Positions 43,860 to 55,679 are shown, numbered from the stretch's first letter. The stretch: DNA of 64,000 nt from Trissonchulus latispiculum (GCA_030248195.1 JASAND010007564.1:1-64000); one strand, 5' to 3'. Numbers and translations: made by a program. Notes: generated from the sequence alone by a model not told the origin.

Positions 43860-45900
43860 TGGGGTTCTTGGGAGTTCTTAACTTTTCGAAGAGTTCGAAT
43901 GTGCCAGATCAAACATGTGCCTGTTTTCAATCGATATGAATATAGGTAGACGTTTTCAGAGCTATAGACCTTTTTCGAAGTAGGGGTCGACCTCCCCAGA
44001 ACCGGACCCCTTGTTAATGTGTGATCCCTATCAGTGACAGCTTCATGCGCAAAGACGGCAGAGTTTACACGGTTAGTTACTTTGCTCGAGTTGTGGGGCC
44101 AGTCCTATAAACGCTTTTGAACCCTAAGATTGAATTTAATTATTTTCAACACACAGATTCACCCAGCCCAGGTTCAGGACCATCCCGAGTAAAGGAATTG
44201 ATAGGACTGAGTTGAAGTTATTGACACCCATCTAATGACAGACAGTGTGAATTTGGGTTTCTGTTCTTTCTTCAAAATTTAAAATGTCTGCCATTATTTA
44301 GATAATTATCAACCAAAACCATAATAAGAAAATTAGTATTCCGAGTTTGTCGTTTGAATTTGAAAACAATTTGACGTGACCTAGTAACTTTTACTTTGCA
44401 AAGTATTTTGCCAAGAGCCTCTGTATGTCTCGTGCTTTATTTCTCGTCACAAGTGAAGGATCCTGAAGTCTTAAACTGCCCTGGCTAATTTCTGCTTTCG
44501 CTTCAGCCATCGTTGTCAACAATTTACTTTAACGGGTGGGCATGATGTACCTCAGGGTGAACTGCCATGGTCCGTCCATTATGGCTGGTGATGGACAGGT
44601 CTCCAGCTTTGCTAAACCCCTAAATTGTGAAGACAGTTTATGCGGAGTCAGCTATACAACAGTCCAGCCCAGAAGTAAATAAATACGTAGTAAATAAAGT
44701 ACTACTAATTCCGTTGGAATGTTTGTTAAGAATTAAGATTTAGATTTAAATTGTACATCATCCATCATATTCCATGCCAACCCACGTTGATCATGTTCGT
44801 TTGTAAACCCAGTATTCTACTGAATTTCAGTTTTCCACATTTCACTACGTACTTTCTAGGTTTTCTACTACAACCTTTTCATAGAAAAATTTGTGATTTA
44901 TGATAAAACGGCATTAGGGATGTTGTCCATAGTAAATTGGCATTAATTTTTAACTAAGCCTTCCTTTCTGTCCCACACCTGCTCCTAAACAAGCTCGAGT
45001 TTCAAAAATCTTAAGCTTGAAAGAAATATGAACCGAGAAGGGTTCATTTGTCTCAGTTTTTATTTATCACTGTCTGAGTTCAACTTTTATTTTGTTTTAT
45101 CGAGATTTTTTGATTACTTTATCCTAAGGATATGGCTTTCCATTCATAAATCATGAAACCGTTGTGTAATTTGATTTATTCAACTCTCTTTCTCTGTTTT
45201 AGAAATTTTTTCCAGCCTTAGTTTTTTTATGTCTTTGAGCAAGTTAGGGGGCAGTCATGGCTGAGTTTTGTTTCTATTTTAGGAAATTTCTAATCACATA
45301 TATCTTAGCTGGATATTGAGGTTTAATGTTGATGTTGATGTCTGCGTAGACTGCAGAGAGGTGGTAATTAAAGGAATTTGTATGCTAAGAAATGCTGAGA
45401 CCGAAATGTAGGTATTCTTGTTTACAAAGTAGCACTTAAGCTTCAGCAGCTAATTAGGAGCGTAGGGTAAACTCCAGACACAAGTGCAGGATCCGTTGGA
45501 TATTGTTACGGTTACGGTTTTGTCATGGTTAAAGAGCAGAGCACAGTTTCAGCTAAGTTGCAGAAGGTTGTTGCAGAGGCTTGTACAACGAAAATTTTTA
45601 AGGTTCACTAGCCTAAATAGCACAATTCAGCGCAGTCAAAGAATGGTTATCGTCCGGGAAGCTCCAAATGGAATTTGAAGTGTCTCGCTTGACAGTTTCC
45701 CGCTCGAAGAATTTGGAAATGTCTAAATGCAAACGTAGTGCTACAAAACACTTTTATGACAAATAAGACCTCACCACACATTTCACGACGTGTTTCAAAC
45801 CTGATCGTGTAACCAAACACAATTTTAGGGGTCTCGTTCAATATCATATAATTTAGCAAAAAGCAAAGCATAGCAAAACCTTCACATGAGAATTATTGTG
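43860..45900. other. No gene recognised
   Basis: AT-rich sequence with short isolated frames only. The frames at 45484-45678 and 45647-45871 have no recognisable motif. Confidence 0.45.
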
Positions 45901-45913
45901 CTAAGTAGATTTA

Positions 45914-46045
45914 TTACATATTTTTAACGATGTGACCAGCACTCTTGAAGAGACCTTTTATTGCAGATTTATTTTCAGCAGAATCAGGGTGCTCGTCTAC
46001 CAATTTCTTCAGCTTGAATTTGCAGGTTGTGTCAAGTAAGTTCAT
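45914..46045 (-). CDS. Possible small gene or terminal exon, unknown
   Basis: A 43-residue frame (MNLLDTTCKFKLKKLVDEHP ... SAIKGLFKSAGHIVKNM) has a lysine-rich, protein-like sequence. Its stop codon overlaps an AATAAA signal on the same strand (45910-45915), as expected of a real 3' end. The N-terminal part may come from another exon, since a TGA lies shortly upstream in frame. No family is recognised. Confidence 0.3.
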   Translation of the reverse strand: MNLLDTTCKFKLKKLVDEHPDSAENKSAIKGLFKSAGHIVKNM

Positions 46046-46357
46046 GAACTCTTTTCATGGAAATGTGCCAATTTGCACACCCAGTTAGACCAAAGCACTT
46101 AGGTACGAAATTGAACTAAACTATGATCCAACAAAGCTTTGAAGTGAGGCCAACCGATACTCATTTTAAACATGAAACCAGCAGAGCGTAAACAAAATTA
46201 ATTGAGCGAAACGTAAATTCCTACTATTCAGGTGTGCTAATTTTAGTAAGATTTGACTAATTCGTGTCTCTATTTTCTGTATACTTAGTAATTACATAAT
46301 GCAGTGGGTTATACATACTGTTATTGACTGCATGATTAAGCTTGAGACGCCTATGCT

Positions 46358-46414
46358 TGTGTGGTTCAATCTTTAGAGCGCTAGCACTTGACGCGAGCTA
46401 GTTCAAATTTCTAA
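46358..46414 (+). repeat. tRNA-like relic
   Basis: GTGGTTCAATCTTTAGAGCG resembles a tRNA A-box and AGCTAGTTCAAATTTC a B-box, with a GCTAGC / GCGAGCTAG stem between. The acceptor stem is missing. It is probably a decayed tRNA-derived SINE. Confidence 0.35.
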
Positions 46415-47131
46415 GATTTTTGAATGTCCGAACGTGTATAGTATATCATGTAGATCAACTCGTCAAATTTAAACAAGGATTCGAAACAAGGGTTTGTACA
46501 AAACACAGCACTCTATCACCATATTTGCAGGGTTTGTTTTGCGTTTTTGCTTTTTATACAAACGCTTCTCCGCGATTCTTTCTTGTCAGGAGATTTATAA
46601 TATTTATATGGCTGTAATCCAGCTGACTAAATAAGCTCCCTACACGCAATGCTGGAATCATGAAAAATTTGTTGAACCACACCTCCAAGGTTGGCCTTAA
46701 TTACACTTGAATCTTGCACGATAGCTTATCCCCTACTCTGAATTGTTGTTGTTGAAGTCTTGAAGTCTGTTCAAGTTAACTCTTCAAGCTTTCTGATCAA
46801 TCAAGCAAAAGTATTTTTAGACTTCACATAAACTTGGTTGTCAAAGAATTTTCACCTGTGAACTCCTACGACCCGTCCCAGTGGGCGTCGAGAGCTGATA
46901 ACTTAACAAAATTAAGTTGAAGTTTATACATCCACTCCTATACAAGGTTGATCTGTTGATAACCTCTCCCTTGACAGATGAGCTAAAGTCCGACAACTAA
47001 TGGAAAAATCATCATAAATTAAGCTTCGCCTTAAATATGTTTGCTAAGTCATTAAGTTAAGGCTTTGTGTTAAAACATTGGATTTCGCATTTCATATAGC
47101 TCCAAAATCCTTATGCCCATGGTCGTCTAGT

Positions 47132-47211
47132 TTAACAGACAGCCTTGTTCTCCACCAGCCTGAAAAAGTTGAACTCCTGGCGAGAAATTAGACGGGTTTC
47201 TACGCACGAGC
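47132..47211 (-). CDS. Orphan terminal exon candidate
   Basis: After an acceptor (GCTTAGTCAG) the minus strand encodes SCVETRLISRQEFNFFRLVE and then NKAVC followed by a stop. It shares a 17-bp exact match, GAACTCCTGGCGAGAAA (47171-47187), with the exon candidate at 52122-52258, where the match also codes SRQEF. No partner exon was identified and no family is recognised. Confidence 0.25.
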
Positions 47212-47353
47212 CTGACTAAGCTAAATTTTCCTAAACTTACCGTAAAAACACAGAATGACGCGAATGATGAGGACAAACGCAGAAAAGGATTTTACTCAAA
47301 TAATGACTCCAAACCAAAAAACTAAGTCAAGCTTTCGATTTTTATTAGCATTT

Positions 47354-47521
47354 TTTATTTCCAAAATCCTCAGCCGCTTTTTCAATATTGACAAGACACT
47401 GCTTTCTCAATGCCTGATAGAAACTTTTTATTAACATCAGCTCGGGCATCAACTTTAACACAGTACAAGAACAAGTCAACTTTAAAGCTTTGAAAGTTGG
47501 AAGACACTGAAAATATAATAT
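47354..47521 (-). CDS. Possible terminal exon, unknown
   Basis: Following ATATTTTCAG the minus strand has a frame (LPTFKALKLTCSC ... YQALRKQCLVNIEKAAEDFG) ending in TGCTAATAAA, so the stop again overlaps an AATAAA. Another frame is also open over part of it. Evidence is limited to the acceptor, the composition and the signal. Confidence 0.2.
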
Positions 47522-47589
47522 CCTTTATATACTGCGATACAAGTGATCCCAGGTTTATACACATTACCAGTCAGTCAGACTTTAATTTC

Positions 47590-48740
47590 TTTCACTTATA
47601 TAATAGGTCAACCAATACTTCTGAAGTGCCTCCGAACTCTGAGCTTCACGTCTCGTATTAATCGCATCGAGCATTGATAAACACTGCACCAAAAACTAGC
47701 TCATTTACCGTAAATGTCAAGATGATTTTACTTACAGGATGATTTTCCTCAATCTAATTTTCTTCGCCACTTCAAAACACACAAAAACAATTCAAAAACA
47801 ACATAGCTACCATTCTGCTCATTTAGGCCAAACAAGCATTTTGTGTAAAGCTCTTCCTTCTACTTAGTAATCTGCTAAACTAGATTAGATCAGGATTAAT
47901 TTGCCAGAACCAGGCGGTTTCCTTTATCCTATAGATTTTATTTACATTTACTGAAACATTTCCTGGTTCGTTCGAGGCACTTGATAGATTAAACTCAGTT
48001 AGGTCGTACCTACGTCTGATATTTATAAAAGGCCCTTTTCTTCTTACTCTGAGCAATTTGGAAAGATGTGCTGTCTTGCCTGACTTACTCAGTTTCTTTC
48101 TATAACGAATTCCCCTCAAAGATAACTCATCTTGCTCTTCCATCCAGTAGTGATATGACGTCAGTGTTTACAAAGCATATGTTTAGTTTACACTTTAGCA
48201 CTTTATGATTAATAAATACTAGTGTAGCCTAAGCCTAAGTGTGTCCGGGGATTCCTGCTTCTGGGACCTGTAGTCTGAGGATGAGACAGAGCCCAATTAT
48301 GGGAGGCTACTAACGCCGCACCCTTGCTTCTTTCTTCTTTTTTTGGATCAGATTGATTTGGTTCAATTTACAACAAACCGCGTTGATTCAACCTGACTAG
48401 ATTAGTCTAAGGTTCTTCAATTACACAGAAGGTTGGCACGTTTACTGTGATTACAGGGCTCCAAAAGGTGATGCGTCTAAAATGGGTCCTTGTAGCAAAC
48501 CTGGATTGGCTTGTAGCCGTGTTGCTTTGTAGCCAACCTTGTTGAGTGATGTTAGCTATAGCTATAGCTGTGATCTTCGGCATTGCTAGCAAGCGGGGTC
48601 GACACTTGCCGTATAGTGACTATCAGATCACACCAGTGATTTCTGATGATCTTGCCTTGATTAACTAAACAACAACAATAACAACAACAGTAGTCTAAAT
48701 GCTTCGGATTCTCTGACTTACTTGTAAAGGGGCAGAGTTC
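47590..48740. other. No firm gene; one possible first exon
   Basis: On the minus strand an ATG at 48143 opens MEEQDELSLRGIRYRKKL and meets an ideal GTAAGT donor near 48088, so it may be a coding first exon. The longer 87-residue frame simply reads into the intron. Nothing further could be joined. A possible internal exon (CLSMLDAINTRREAQSSEAL) lies near 47600-47690. Confidence 0.25.
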
Positions 48741-48750
48741 GGCTCCAGTG

Positions 48751-49419
48751 GGGCGTTTCACAAAGGGCTCATAGCGTTAAGAGCTCCTAAATTTACTACT
48801 TATGAGAAAAGTTAGGAGAATGGTGTTTCACGAAGCGCTCTTAAACTAAGAGACCTCCTAAATCGGCTCTTAAAATTAGGAGCCCAAAATCGGGCTCATA
48901 ACGCACTTGCAACTTTAATTGGTCAAATATTTAGCCAAGATAAAGGTGCAATGTATTGTATTCCTCCAGAAAAGTTTTGTTAAAGCTTGTTAGTCATTTT
49001 ATGAGCTTCATCTGCTGAATATGTAGTATAAATATATAATATAAATATTTGGAATTTCGACATTACTTTTGTCAAAAAATAAGAAACAAGTTAATTTTAT
49101 CCTTACGTTAAATTTGAGAATCTTCTATTTAAATGTTCTATTTATTATCACATTTAGTAGGTGAATATAATATAAAGTTATTTTAACTTGTAAGTCTCTT
49201 AACTTTTCCAGCACACCTCATAAGTTCCCAGCGTGAAAGCGCTTAGAAAGTTAAGAGATAGGCGCTAAGAGGGGGTTATGAGCGAATGTCTAGGAGCAGT
49301 TTAAGAGGAGCTTTGTGAAACAGTTTAGGAGCCACTCATAAGTTGCTCGTAAACTGCTCATAAGAGATAAGATAGGAGGGACTTAGGAGCTAGATTTAGG
49401 AGCCCTTTGTGAAACGCCC
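48751..49419. mobile_element. MITE with GGGGCGTTTCACAAAGGGC termini
   Basis: The left end GGGGCGTTTCACAAAGGGCT is matched by the inverse at the right (GAGCCCTTTGTGAAACGCCC). Subterminal regions on both sides repeat GAGCTCCTAAAT, TTATGAG and TTTCACGAAGCGC-like words in both orientations. CAGTG occurs beside each end, but two extra bases on the right make the target duplication uncertain. The interior is AT-rich and non-coding. Confidence 0.85.
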
Positions 49420-49424
49420 TACAG

Positions 49425-52110
49425 TGACTTTGTCCTTTATGACTGCCCTAAATTGCTCGCTTGAAAGGAAACACTTCAATTTACTTAAAATCATTAATTA
49501 CTTATTAAAATTGATACAATTTTAAGTTTAACGCTGATTAACAATTATGAGCAACCAATAATGGGTCCTTTCCAGATTAGCCCCCCACCGCTATAATTTT
49601 TAAAACTTAACCAATCGAGCTGAAATTTGGTATGGGCATGTTTTCGACCATGCTGAGTTTAAATATCGCATAATTTTTTATTTCGCGAAATTCTATTTTT
49701 GTCGATTCGCAAGGGAAGCAAAAAGTTTTTTGTCCTAGATTTTGCTGAAAAGTTATGCATTATGAGGTTTTCTGGGTCGCCCAACATGAATCTTAAGTCT
49801 GTTTTTCGATTCGGCTTATCGTTATCGGCTTACAACTTAAGCTTTGAACATAAACTCAGATTCGGTCGAATAGCGTCTCTGCCTTAATCTACCAATCCAG
49901 AATGTTCAGTTGCTAATGTACCTTCTCGAATCTTTCACAATTTGGTTGAAGCATTAAAGGCGCACCGTTTGAGTGCAAATAAAGCACGGCTTATTTCACA
50001 TATATACTTTACATACCAAATTACGCTTTCAGAAGAATGCGGTCGGTCACTGGGTTTGCTTGTGTTTTTGTTCCTCAATTTGCTCCACGAATTGGAGTGA
50101 AAATTTAAACTTTTCCAGTTACATTATAGAGTTAGTCTAACCAGATTCCGTTCTGTATCCGGTTCAGCCTGACTCGCGTAACCAGGAACCAGAATTTAAG
50201 GCAAACATTTTCAGGCCTGGGCGAGCATCCTTGTATCATAAATAATAGAAGGCAGGAACACATTTTCTGGCTCATTTCAACCGTGTTTTTCCTTCCAATT
50301 TCCTATCCATCAAATTGTTATTAATGGCACTGTGTCTACTACTACTAGACATAAATTTTTGGTTCTTGTGACAAAACTGTTTTCTTGGGTTCAGAGCTGA
50401 ATTTTGTACCTACTCACATTTAAGTATTGAATAGTCGACCACTTGTATCCTGGCAAAAACTATAAAAAGTAGAGTTAATCCGTTGCTGTCTTCGAGGTGG
50501 TTGAATCAGGATTTTTTAATAAGCTAGAAATGTCACTTCAAGTGAACACTGCACCACAAAATAAGTGCTTATTAACTTGCATTTGCGCTTCAGGGCAAAC
50601 ATTAGTCACATTGTGATGTCTAATCCAACCAAAAAGTCATCATACCAACTTATTAGAGTAAATATTTGCGGTAAATATTTGTTGCCGACGCAAGAAGATG
50701 GTAAAATGCTACCACGACTGTTCAGGATTTGACTAGAAACTTTTGACTCAAACTTAGCAATTGACTAATAGATTTGTCAGTAAATGTTGACTACCTTTAC
50801 CGATAGGATATTAAAAGCCGACTCACTCAGTAGCCGATCTATAGCTTGCTTCAGCACGCATAACCGCGACCTACCTATCAAATTTAAAGTTTAGGATCCG
50901 CCATTTTGTCCATTTTGTCCATTTTGTGCAGGAATAGCTTCTTTATGGCAGTGGCTTTTCTATTCTTTTCTTTCTTTATTACGGCTTTTCTTTTCTATCC
51001 GTATTCCCTCTTATACGGCATGAGGGAATTCAAATATAATCATTAAAGCTAGAAATGGCACAAACTTCTAAGGCCACCCCTCCCCGAACTTAGCCTAAAT
51101 ATTTTCATAAATTTCAAAGATGTTCTAGTCCATCTCTCTCTCGCTCTCTCTCCGCTCTCTAAATACGTTTGTCTGATTTTGACTTTGGACCAGGAACTGA
51201 CTTTTCTCACTCAGAATGTTACGTAAGCCATCAAACGTTCTGAGCCCTTAAAGACCCGGGCATTATAAATTATCTAAGGACTAGTCCATAAAAGTCAGTA
51301 CAAGTCCTCCCCTCCTTTCTTTTATGACAAATGCTAATTAAAATTTAAAATTGCTTGTTGTACGACACGACTAAAAAGTTACACAATTTAGTGTAAGCCG
51401 TAAGAGCCTAATTTCCCCCTCCACGGGAATGTAGCTACTATGCAAGTTATTATTAATATGTATTGTTACCATGTAGTAGTTACTGGATTATTTTGAGTGA
51501 TTTGGCGTTGACTGCAAGAGAAAACTGAATTGCTAAGGAGAGTTTGTTTTCCGTCTTTGCTTAAGTAAGTGCAGCATATTTTCATATAAAAAATATTTTT
51601 TGATCGGCGCTCAGCACATGCCAGGTACTCATTTGAGGCCTGTGGTAGTGCTGCTCTCCGCAATCCTTCAATTCAGGTGGACAAGAGGCGGAGAGTCCAA
51701 GGTCACATACAGAAAACATGACCCCCAAGCAGTTCTGACAAAACAGTTATTGGGCAACTCCACACAGGTCTAGTCGTAGTCGCCCCAGGGCAGCCAAAAG
51801 TCATGCTGGGTGACTAAGGACTACAGTTAGCTCACGCAGACCAACAGCATCTGAGTGGGTGAAAATCTAAAAAACAAAGGCAAAAAAGAAACAGCAGAAA
51901 GGGAGTTTTCAGATGGGAAAGAAGGAAATCTATCAAGCTGAATGAAGGTAACCTGAAACTTAACCCAAAAAACACTGAAGACTCAAGGAAAGTTAATTTG
52001 ATTGTGGAACAGTCACAGAGGCACCTTTTTCACCGCCATTCCCAATCAATTTACTAATTAAAATTCAAATTATTAATAAAATTACAATTTAACTAAAATT
52101 TTCTAATTTT
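49425..52110. other. No gene recognised
   Basis: Mostly unique AT-rich DNA. Simple repeats: TCCATTTTG three times at about 50902-50928, and a CT-rich patch at 51130-51165. The frames at 49699-49887 and 51466-51663 lack motifs. Confidence 0.45.
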
Positions 52111-52121
52111 ATACCACTCAC

Positions 52122-52258
52122 CTGTTACAGAACTCCTGGCGAGAAAGGGGGTCAATCCATCTGGCCGATCTTGTTGTAGTGGTTGTTGCTGGTACTGATA
52201 GCTGATACTGTTGTGGTTTGGTAAATGGTTTTCCGAGCGATGACACGCTTGAGGATGA
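52122..52258 (-). CDS. Orphan internal exon candidate (Ser/Thr/Gln-rich)
   Basis: A strong acceptor (ATTTGCAG) and donor (CAG|GTGAGT) bound 137 bp on the minus strand. One frame reads SSSSVSSLGKPFTKPQQYQL, then ARWIDPLSRQEFCNR; a second (Gln/Pro/His-rich) is also open. The LSRQEF piece shares its DNA with the orphan exon at 47132-47211. It may belong to a gene whose other exons I cannot find, since a Harbinger-type element lies 93 bp upstream. Function unknown. Confidence 0.4.
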
Positions 52259-52348
52259 CTGCAAATAAAATTTGAAAATACTCAAATTCTTTGAGATGTT
52301 TGAAAAAACTTTGCAGCCATGCCCTTCAAGCGTTAACCTGCATTACTT

Positions 52349-53285
52349 TTACTATAGTACGACCAAAAAATAGGTGTACAAACTTCGACCGTATACAGCA
52401 GATTAACCTTTGGAGTAAACCCCAACAATGTATATATTTTTATAATCTTCAGGAACCCGAGATTTCCAAAATTCGGAAAATCCGGAATTCCGGGTTTCAT
52501 TCACGGAAAATCATAAATTTTTAATTTTTCGCCCAATTTTTATCGCAATCAAAATTTTGTTTTCACGATCGAATAGAGCTGGCCCCGATGCATATTTTTG
52601 CTCTTAGAAATTTTCACGAAAATGAATAAAAAATGCAGAAACTCGTAGAAATGAGCCCAGTTCTCGGAATTCGCTAATACCTTCCAAGCTAGACTGAAAT
52701 CCGGAATTCGTGAATTTCGGAAAGGGTGCATTTTCGGACATTGGTTCTATTACAATATTTGTTCAGCTCATCCAGAGCTTTCGAATGATACCCATATTGT
52801 GGGGTATTGGAGAGAACTTCTAAAATCCGGAAAATCCGGTTATTGCAAATGCCGGGAATTGAGCGCATTTTCAAGAGTAGATACTATTACAAAAGTTGTT
52901 CAGCTCGCTGAGAGCTTTCGAATAATACCCATGTTGTGGGTATTGGAAAAAATTTTTAAAATCCGAAAATTTTGAAAACCCGGAATTCCGGACATTGGGC
53001 GCATTTTCGTGAAAAATTTCTAAGAGCAAAAATATGCAGCGGGGCCAGCTCTATTCGATCGTGAAAACAAAATTTTGGTTGCGATAAAAATTGGGCGAAA
53101 AATTAAAAATTGAACCGAATTGAACCGAAAGCGAATGAAACCCGGAATTCCGGATTTTTCTGAATTTTCGAAATCTCGGGTTCCTGAGGATTCTAAAAAT
53201 ATTATATTGTTGGGGTTTACTCCAAAGGTTAATCTGCTATAAACGGTCGAATTTTGTACACACATTTTTGGTTGTACTATAGTTA
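52349..53285. mobile_element. Long-TIR Harbinger-like element with TTA flanks
   Basis: TTA at 52349-52351 and 53283-53285 flank inverted termini CTATAGTAC(G/A)ACCAAAAA. The arms pair for roughly 300 bp, through TTGGGGTTTACTCCAAAGG and the CGAAATCTCGGGTTCC region to AGCTCTATTCGATCGTG. The centre holds two head-to-tail copies of a 137-bp unit (GTTCAGCTC at 52761 and 52898). The short minus-strand frames are translations of the arms. Confidence 0.85.
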
Positions 53286-53789
53286 ACTGATATGAATTGT
53301 GATATTGCTGTCACACTGCAATAACTCAGCCCCTATGAAGGAACCGCAATCAGTCGCCTTAATACACTGTCAGATCCTACTCCTTAAGCTATTTATGAAA
53401 GGTTGAAATTGGGAAGGAAAGATGTGATGAAAAGTATTCATGGCAAAAATCTAACAACCAAGTACCAGATATCTATCTTCAGACCCTACCAACTGAACTA
53501 TTTCCTCGGAAAGCAAGAGTGTGAAATTTATTAGTCTAGATGTTTCAACATAACGTAACCAACAAGATTTTTCAACATAATTAGTTACTATTCTAATTTG
53601 CTTCTTTTGGACCTCTGTTAGCTGTACCCTAAAGGTATGCTAGCTAAGTCACTGAAAGCAAAATGAGAAACAATGTAATTAATCAAAGCTGTAACATTTT
53701 TATTCTGTATGACTAAATACATGCTTGAATAAACCAGAATTAATGAATTATAAGAAGTAAAGAATAGTGCCTCAATTAACGTTGTTATT

Positions 53790-54200
53790 GAGATGTCAGT
53801 TAGGGTGGGGCTCATACCTGAACGGGAGGTCAAATTTCACTGACCCTTGTGGAAGCAAATTTGGGTACCCCTTGTGAGAGCGATTTTTCTTAGGGGTACT
53901 TTTGAAAGCGATTTTTAAGCTATTTTGGCCTATTTTTAGCAAAAAACAACATTTTTAAGCTAAAACACGTTTTTTGGACGTTTTTTAGCTAAAAATAGTA
54001 ATTTTAAGTGAGAAATTCCGGCGAAGCCGGAAAATTTTTGGAAATTTCAGTCGTAAAACCTATTGTTTGGGCAATTTTCTTACCCCTTGTGGCCAATTTT
54101 CTTGCCCCTTGTGGGAGCAATTTCGCGACCCCTTGTGGGCGACTTCGCGGGGGGGGGGGGGGGAAATTTCCCCCCCCTTCCCCCCCCCCTTGTCCACCTG
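53790..54200. repeat. CCCCTTGTGG short repeats and G/C homopolymer tract
   Basis: Variants of TACCCCTTGTGGGAGC recur at irregular intervals from 53850 to 54190. They end in a run of 14 G (54150-54163) and two C runs. Both strands have open frames here only because of the low complexity. The tract lies about 150 bp upstream of the GPCR start codon. Confidence 0.75.
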
Positions 54201-54343
54201 TGCGCTACCTTCTTCTATTTTTATTTCCCTGCACTTGTATCCCAATTTTCTTTAAAGGGTTGAGGGAATTAAGACCGCTTTAATCAATTTTAACATTCAA
54301 TTATTTCAGATTACTCAAATAATCAATCATTAATTATAACATA

Positions 54344-55552
54344 ATGGATTGTATGTTTGTCTCAGCCACGCAGAATCTATCACGCAATGTCACCATGTGG
54401 TTGGTTCGGCAACAGCGTGAAAAGTATGAATTTTTATACAATTTTAACTATTTCTACAAGGATATTCATGGCTATTTGAGTGCGGTTGTTTGCTGTCTTG
54501 GCATCGTGCTAAACTGTTGCTACATCTACGTGCTGACCCGACGAATTATGCTATCAGTAATTAACATTCTGCTAACTGGAATCGCCGTTTCCGACACTCT
54601 CCTGATGTTTTCCTACATAATTTTTATCGGTCATTTTCGACTAGTAAAGCACTCCTGCCTTTCAGATCTGCTAACCTATCGATGGATGCTTTTCTCGGTA
54701 TTTCATGCGAATTTCAGTGTCACTCTTCGCTCCATCAGCATGTGGCTGGGCGTGGTTGTGGCCATGATCCGGTGCTGGGTCCTGAGCCTATCCTATCGAT
54801 TTAGTACCAAAAATCAGGAAGCCAGTCTGGCAAAACAGGCCATCGGATTTACGGCAATCTGTGTCATACTGGCCAACATCCCGATGTATCTCAGCTTTTC
54901 TGTCTATCAACAAAATCGTCGAAACGCCCCCAACTGTTCCACAATCTTCTACAATATCTACCCTTCGCCCCTGGTCCATCAGTCTGACTGTATTCTGCTG
55001 AAGAGCGCTTTCTGGATAAATGGTATCTTTCATAAATTCTGTCCGATTATTCTGGTGACAGTTGGTATCAGCATTCTGCTGCGCCTCTTTCGAGAACAGC
55101 AACGCCGACGCAGGCTGTACTTTAGGAAAAGCTCCCTGATCAACATTACACCGTCCACAAAAGCGCTGGTAGCCATCCTTACAGTACTGATTGTTACAGA
55201 AGCGCCCAATACGATACTGTCCGTTCTCAGCGCCCTGTCACGTGAGCTGACCGAACACGTCTACCGTAACCTGGGTGATCTGTTTGATCTATTCTCCCTG
55301 TTCAATTGTGTGATCACCTTCGTACTGTACTGCTGTATGAGTTCCGACTTTCGTATTGTATTTGTACAGTGCTTTACACAGTACCCCATCTGTCAGCGAG
55401 ACGATCCCAACTCCGCCGATGAACGGATTCATTTTGTCATCAGTCAGGAACCGATGTCCCGAAACGGGAGATCGCTGTCCTTATCCGAGAATCCGGACAT
55501 GATTACAGCCGTCTTCCCGTTTAATCAGCGACGTACCACTTGTTCATTGTAA
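54344..55552 (+). CDS. Rhodopsin-class peptide GPCR, myosuppressin/FMRFamide-receptor-like
   Basis: An intronless 402-aa frame with seven hydrophobic segments: TM1 about 42-65 (GIVLN), TM2 73-97 (AVSDTLL, the conserved Asp), TM3 113-147, TM4 163-184, TM5 220-248, TM6 268-292 (TEAPNTIL) and TM7 307-333. The HANFS...ISMWL stretch in TM3 and the TM7 end NCVITFVLYCCMSSDFR match the SRW/DMSR family of invertebrate neuropeptide receptors, where NPxxY is also altered. The DRY position reads IRC instead of the WRY common in that family. Two N-glycosylation sites (NLS, NVT) lie at the N-terminus. The C-tail is Ser/Arg-rich. An AATTATTTCAG site at 54300-54309 could be a spliced-leader acceptor. AATAAA follows at 55671. 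It probably signals through G proteins in response to a peptide; the ligand is unknown. Confidence 0.85.
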   Translation: MDCMFVSATQNLSRNVTMWLVRQQREKYEFLYNFNYFYKDIHGYLSAVVCCLGIVLNCCYIYVLTRRIMLSVINILLTGIAVSDTLLMFSYIIFIGHFRLVKHSCLSDLLTYRWMLFSVFHANFSVTLRSISMWLGVVVAMIRCWVLSLSYRFSTKNQEASLAKQAIGFTAICVILANIPMYLSFSVYQQNRRNAPNCSTIFYNIYPSPLVHQSDCILLKSAFWINGIFHKFCPIILVTVGISILLRLFREQQRRRRLYFRKSSLINITPSTKALVAILTVLIVTEAPNTILSVLSALSRELTEHVYRNLGDLFDLFSLFNCVITFVLYCCMSSDFRIVFVQCFTQYPICQRDDPNSADERIHFVISQEPMSRNGRSLSLSENPDMITAVFPFNQRRTTCSL

Positions 55553-55679
55553 ATCGGATAATGATTAAAGGACATGTAAAACGCCAATGAAAAAGACTGT
55601 GGTTTGATATCTGGCTGAGCCTATTTTTGTCTAGAGGAAATATGTAAAGTGCTTTCCTATGCCGTTATAAAATAAAATT

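Noticed and set aside
23752..46414. Functional tRNA genes at several B-box matches
   Set aside because: A and B boxes are present, but acceptor stems do not pair and anticodon loops are irregular, so they are listed only as relics.
54008..54283. Three overlapping plus-strand frames and a minus-strand frame upstream of the GPCR
   Set aside because: Low-complexity CCCCTTGTGG repeats and homopolymers keep all frames open.
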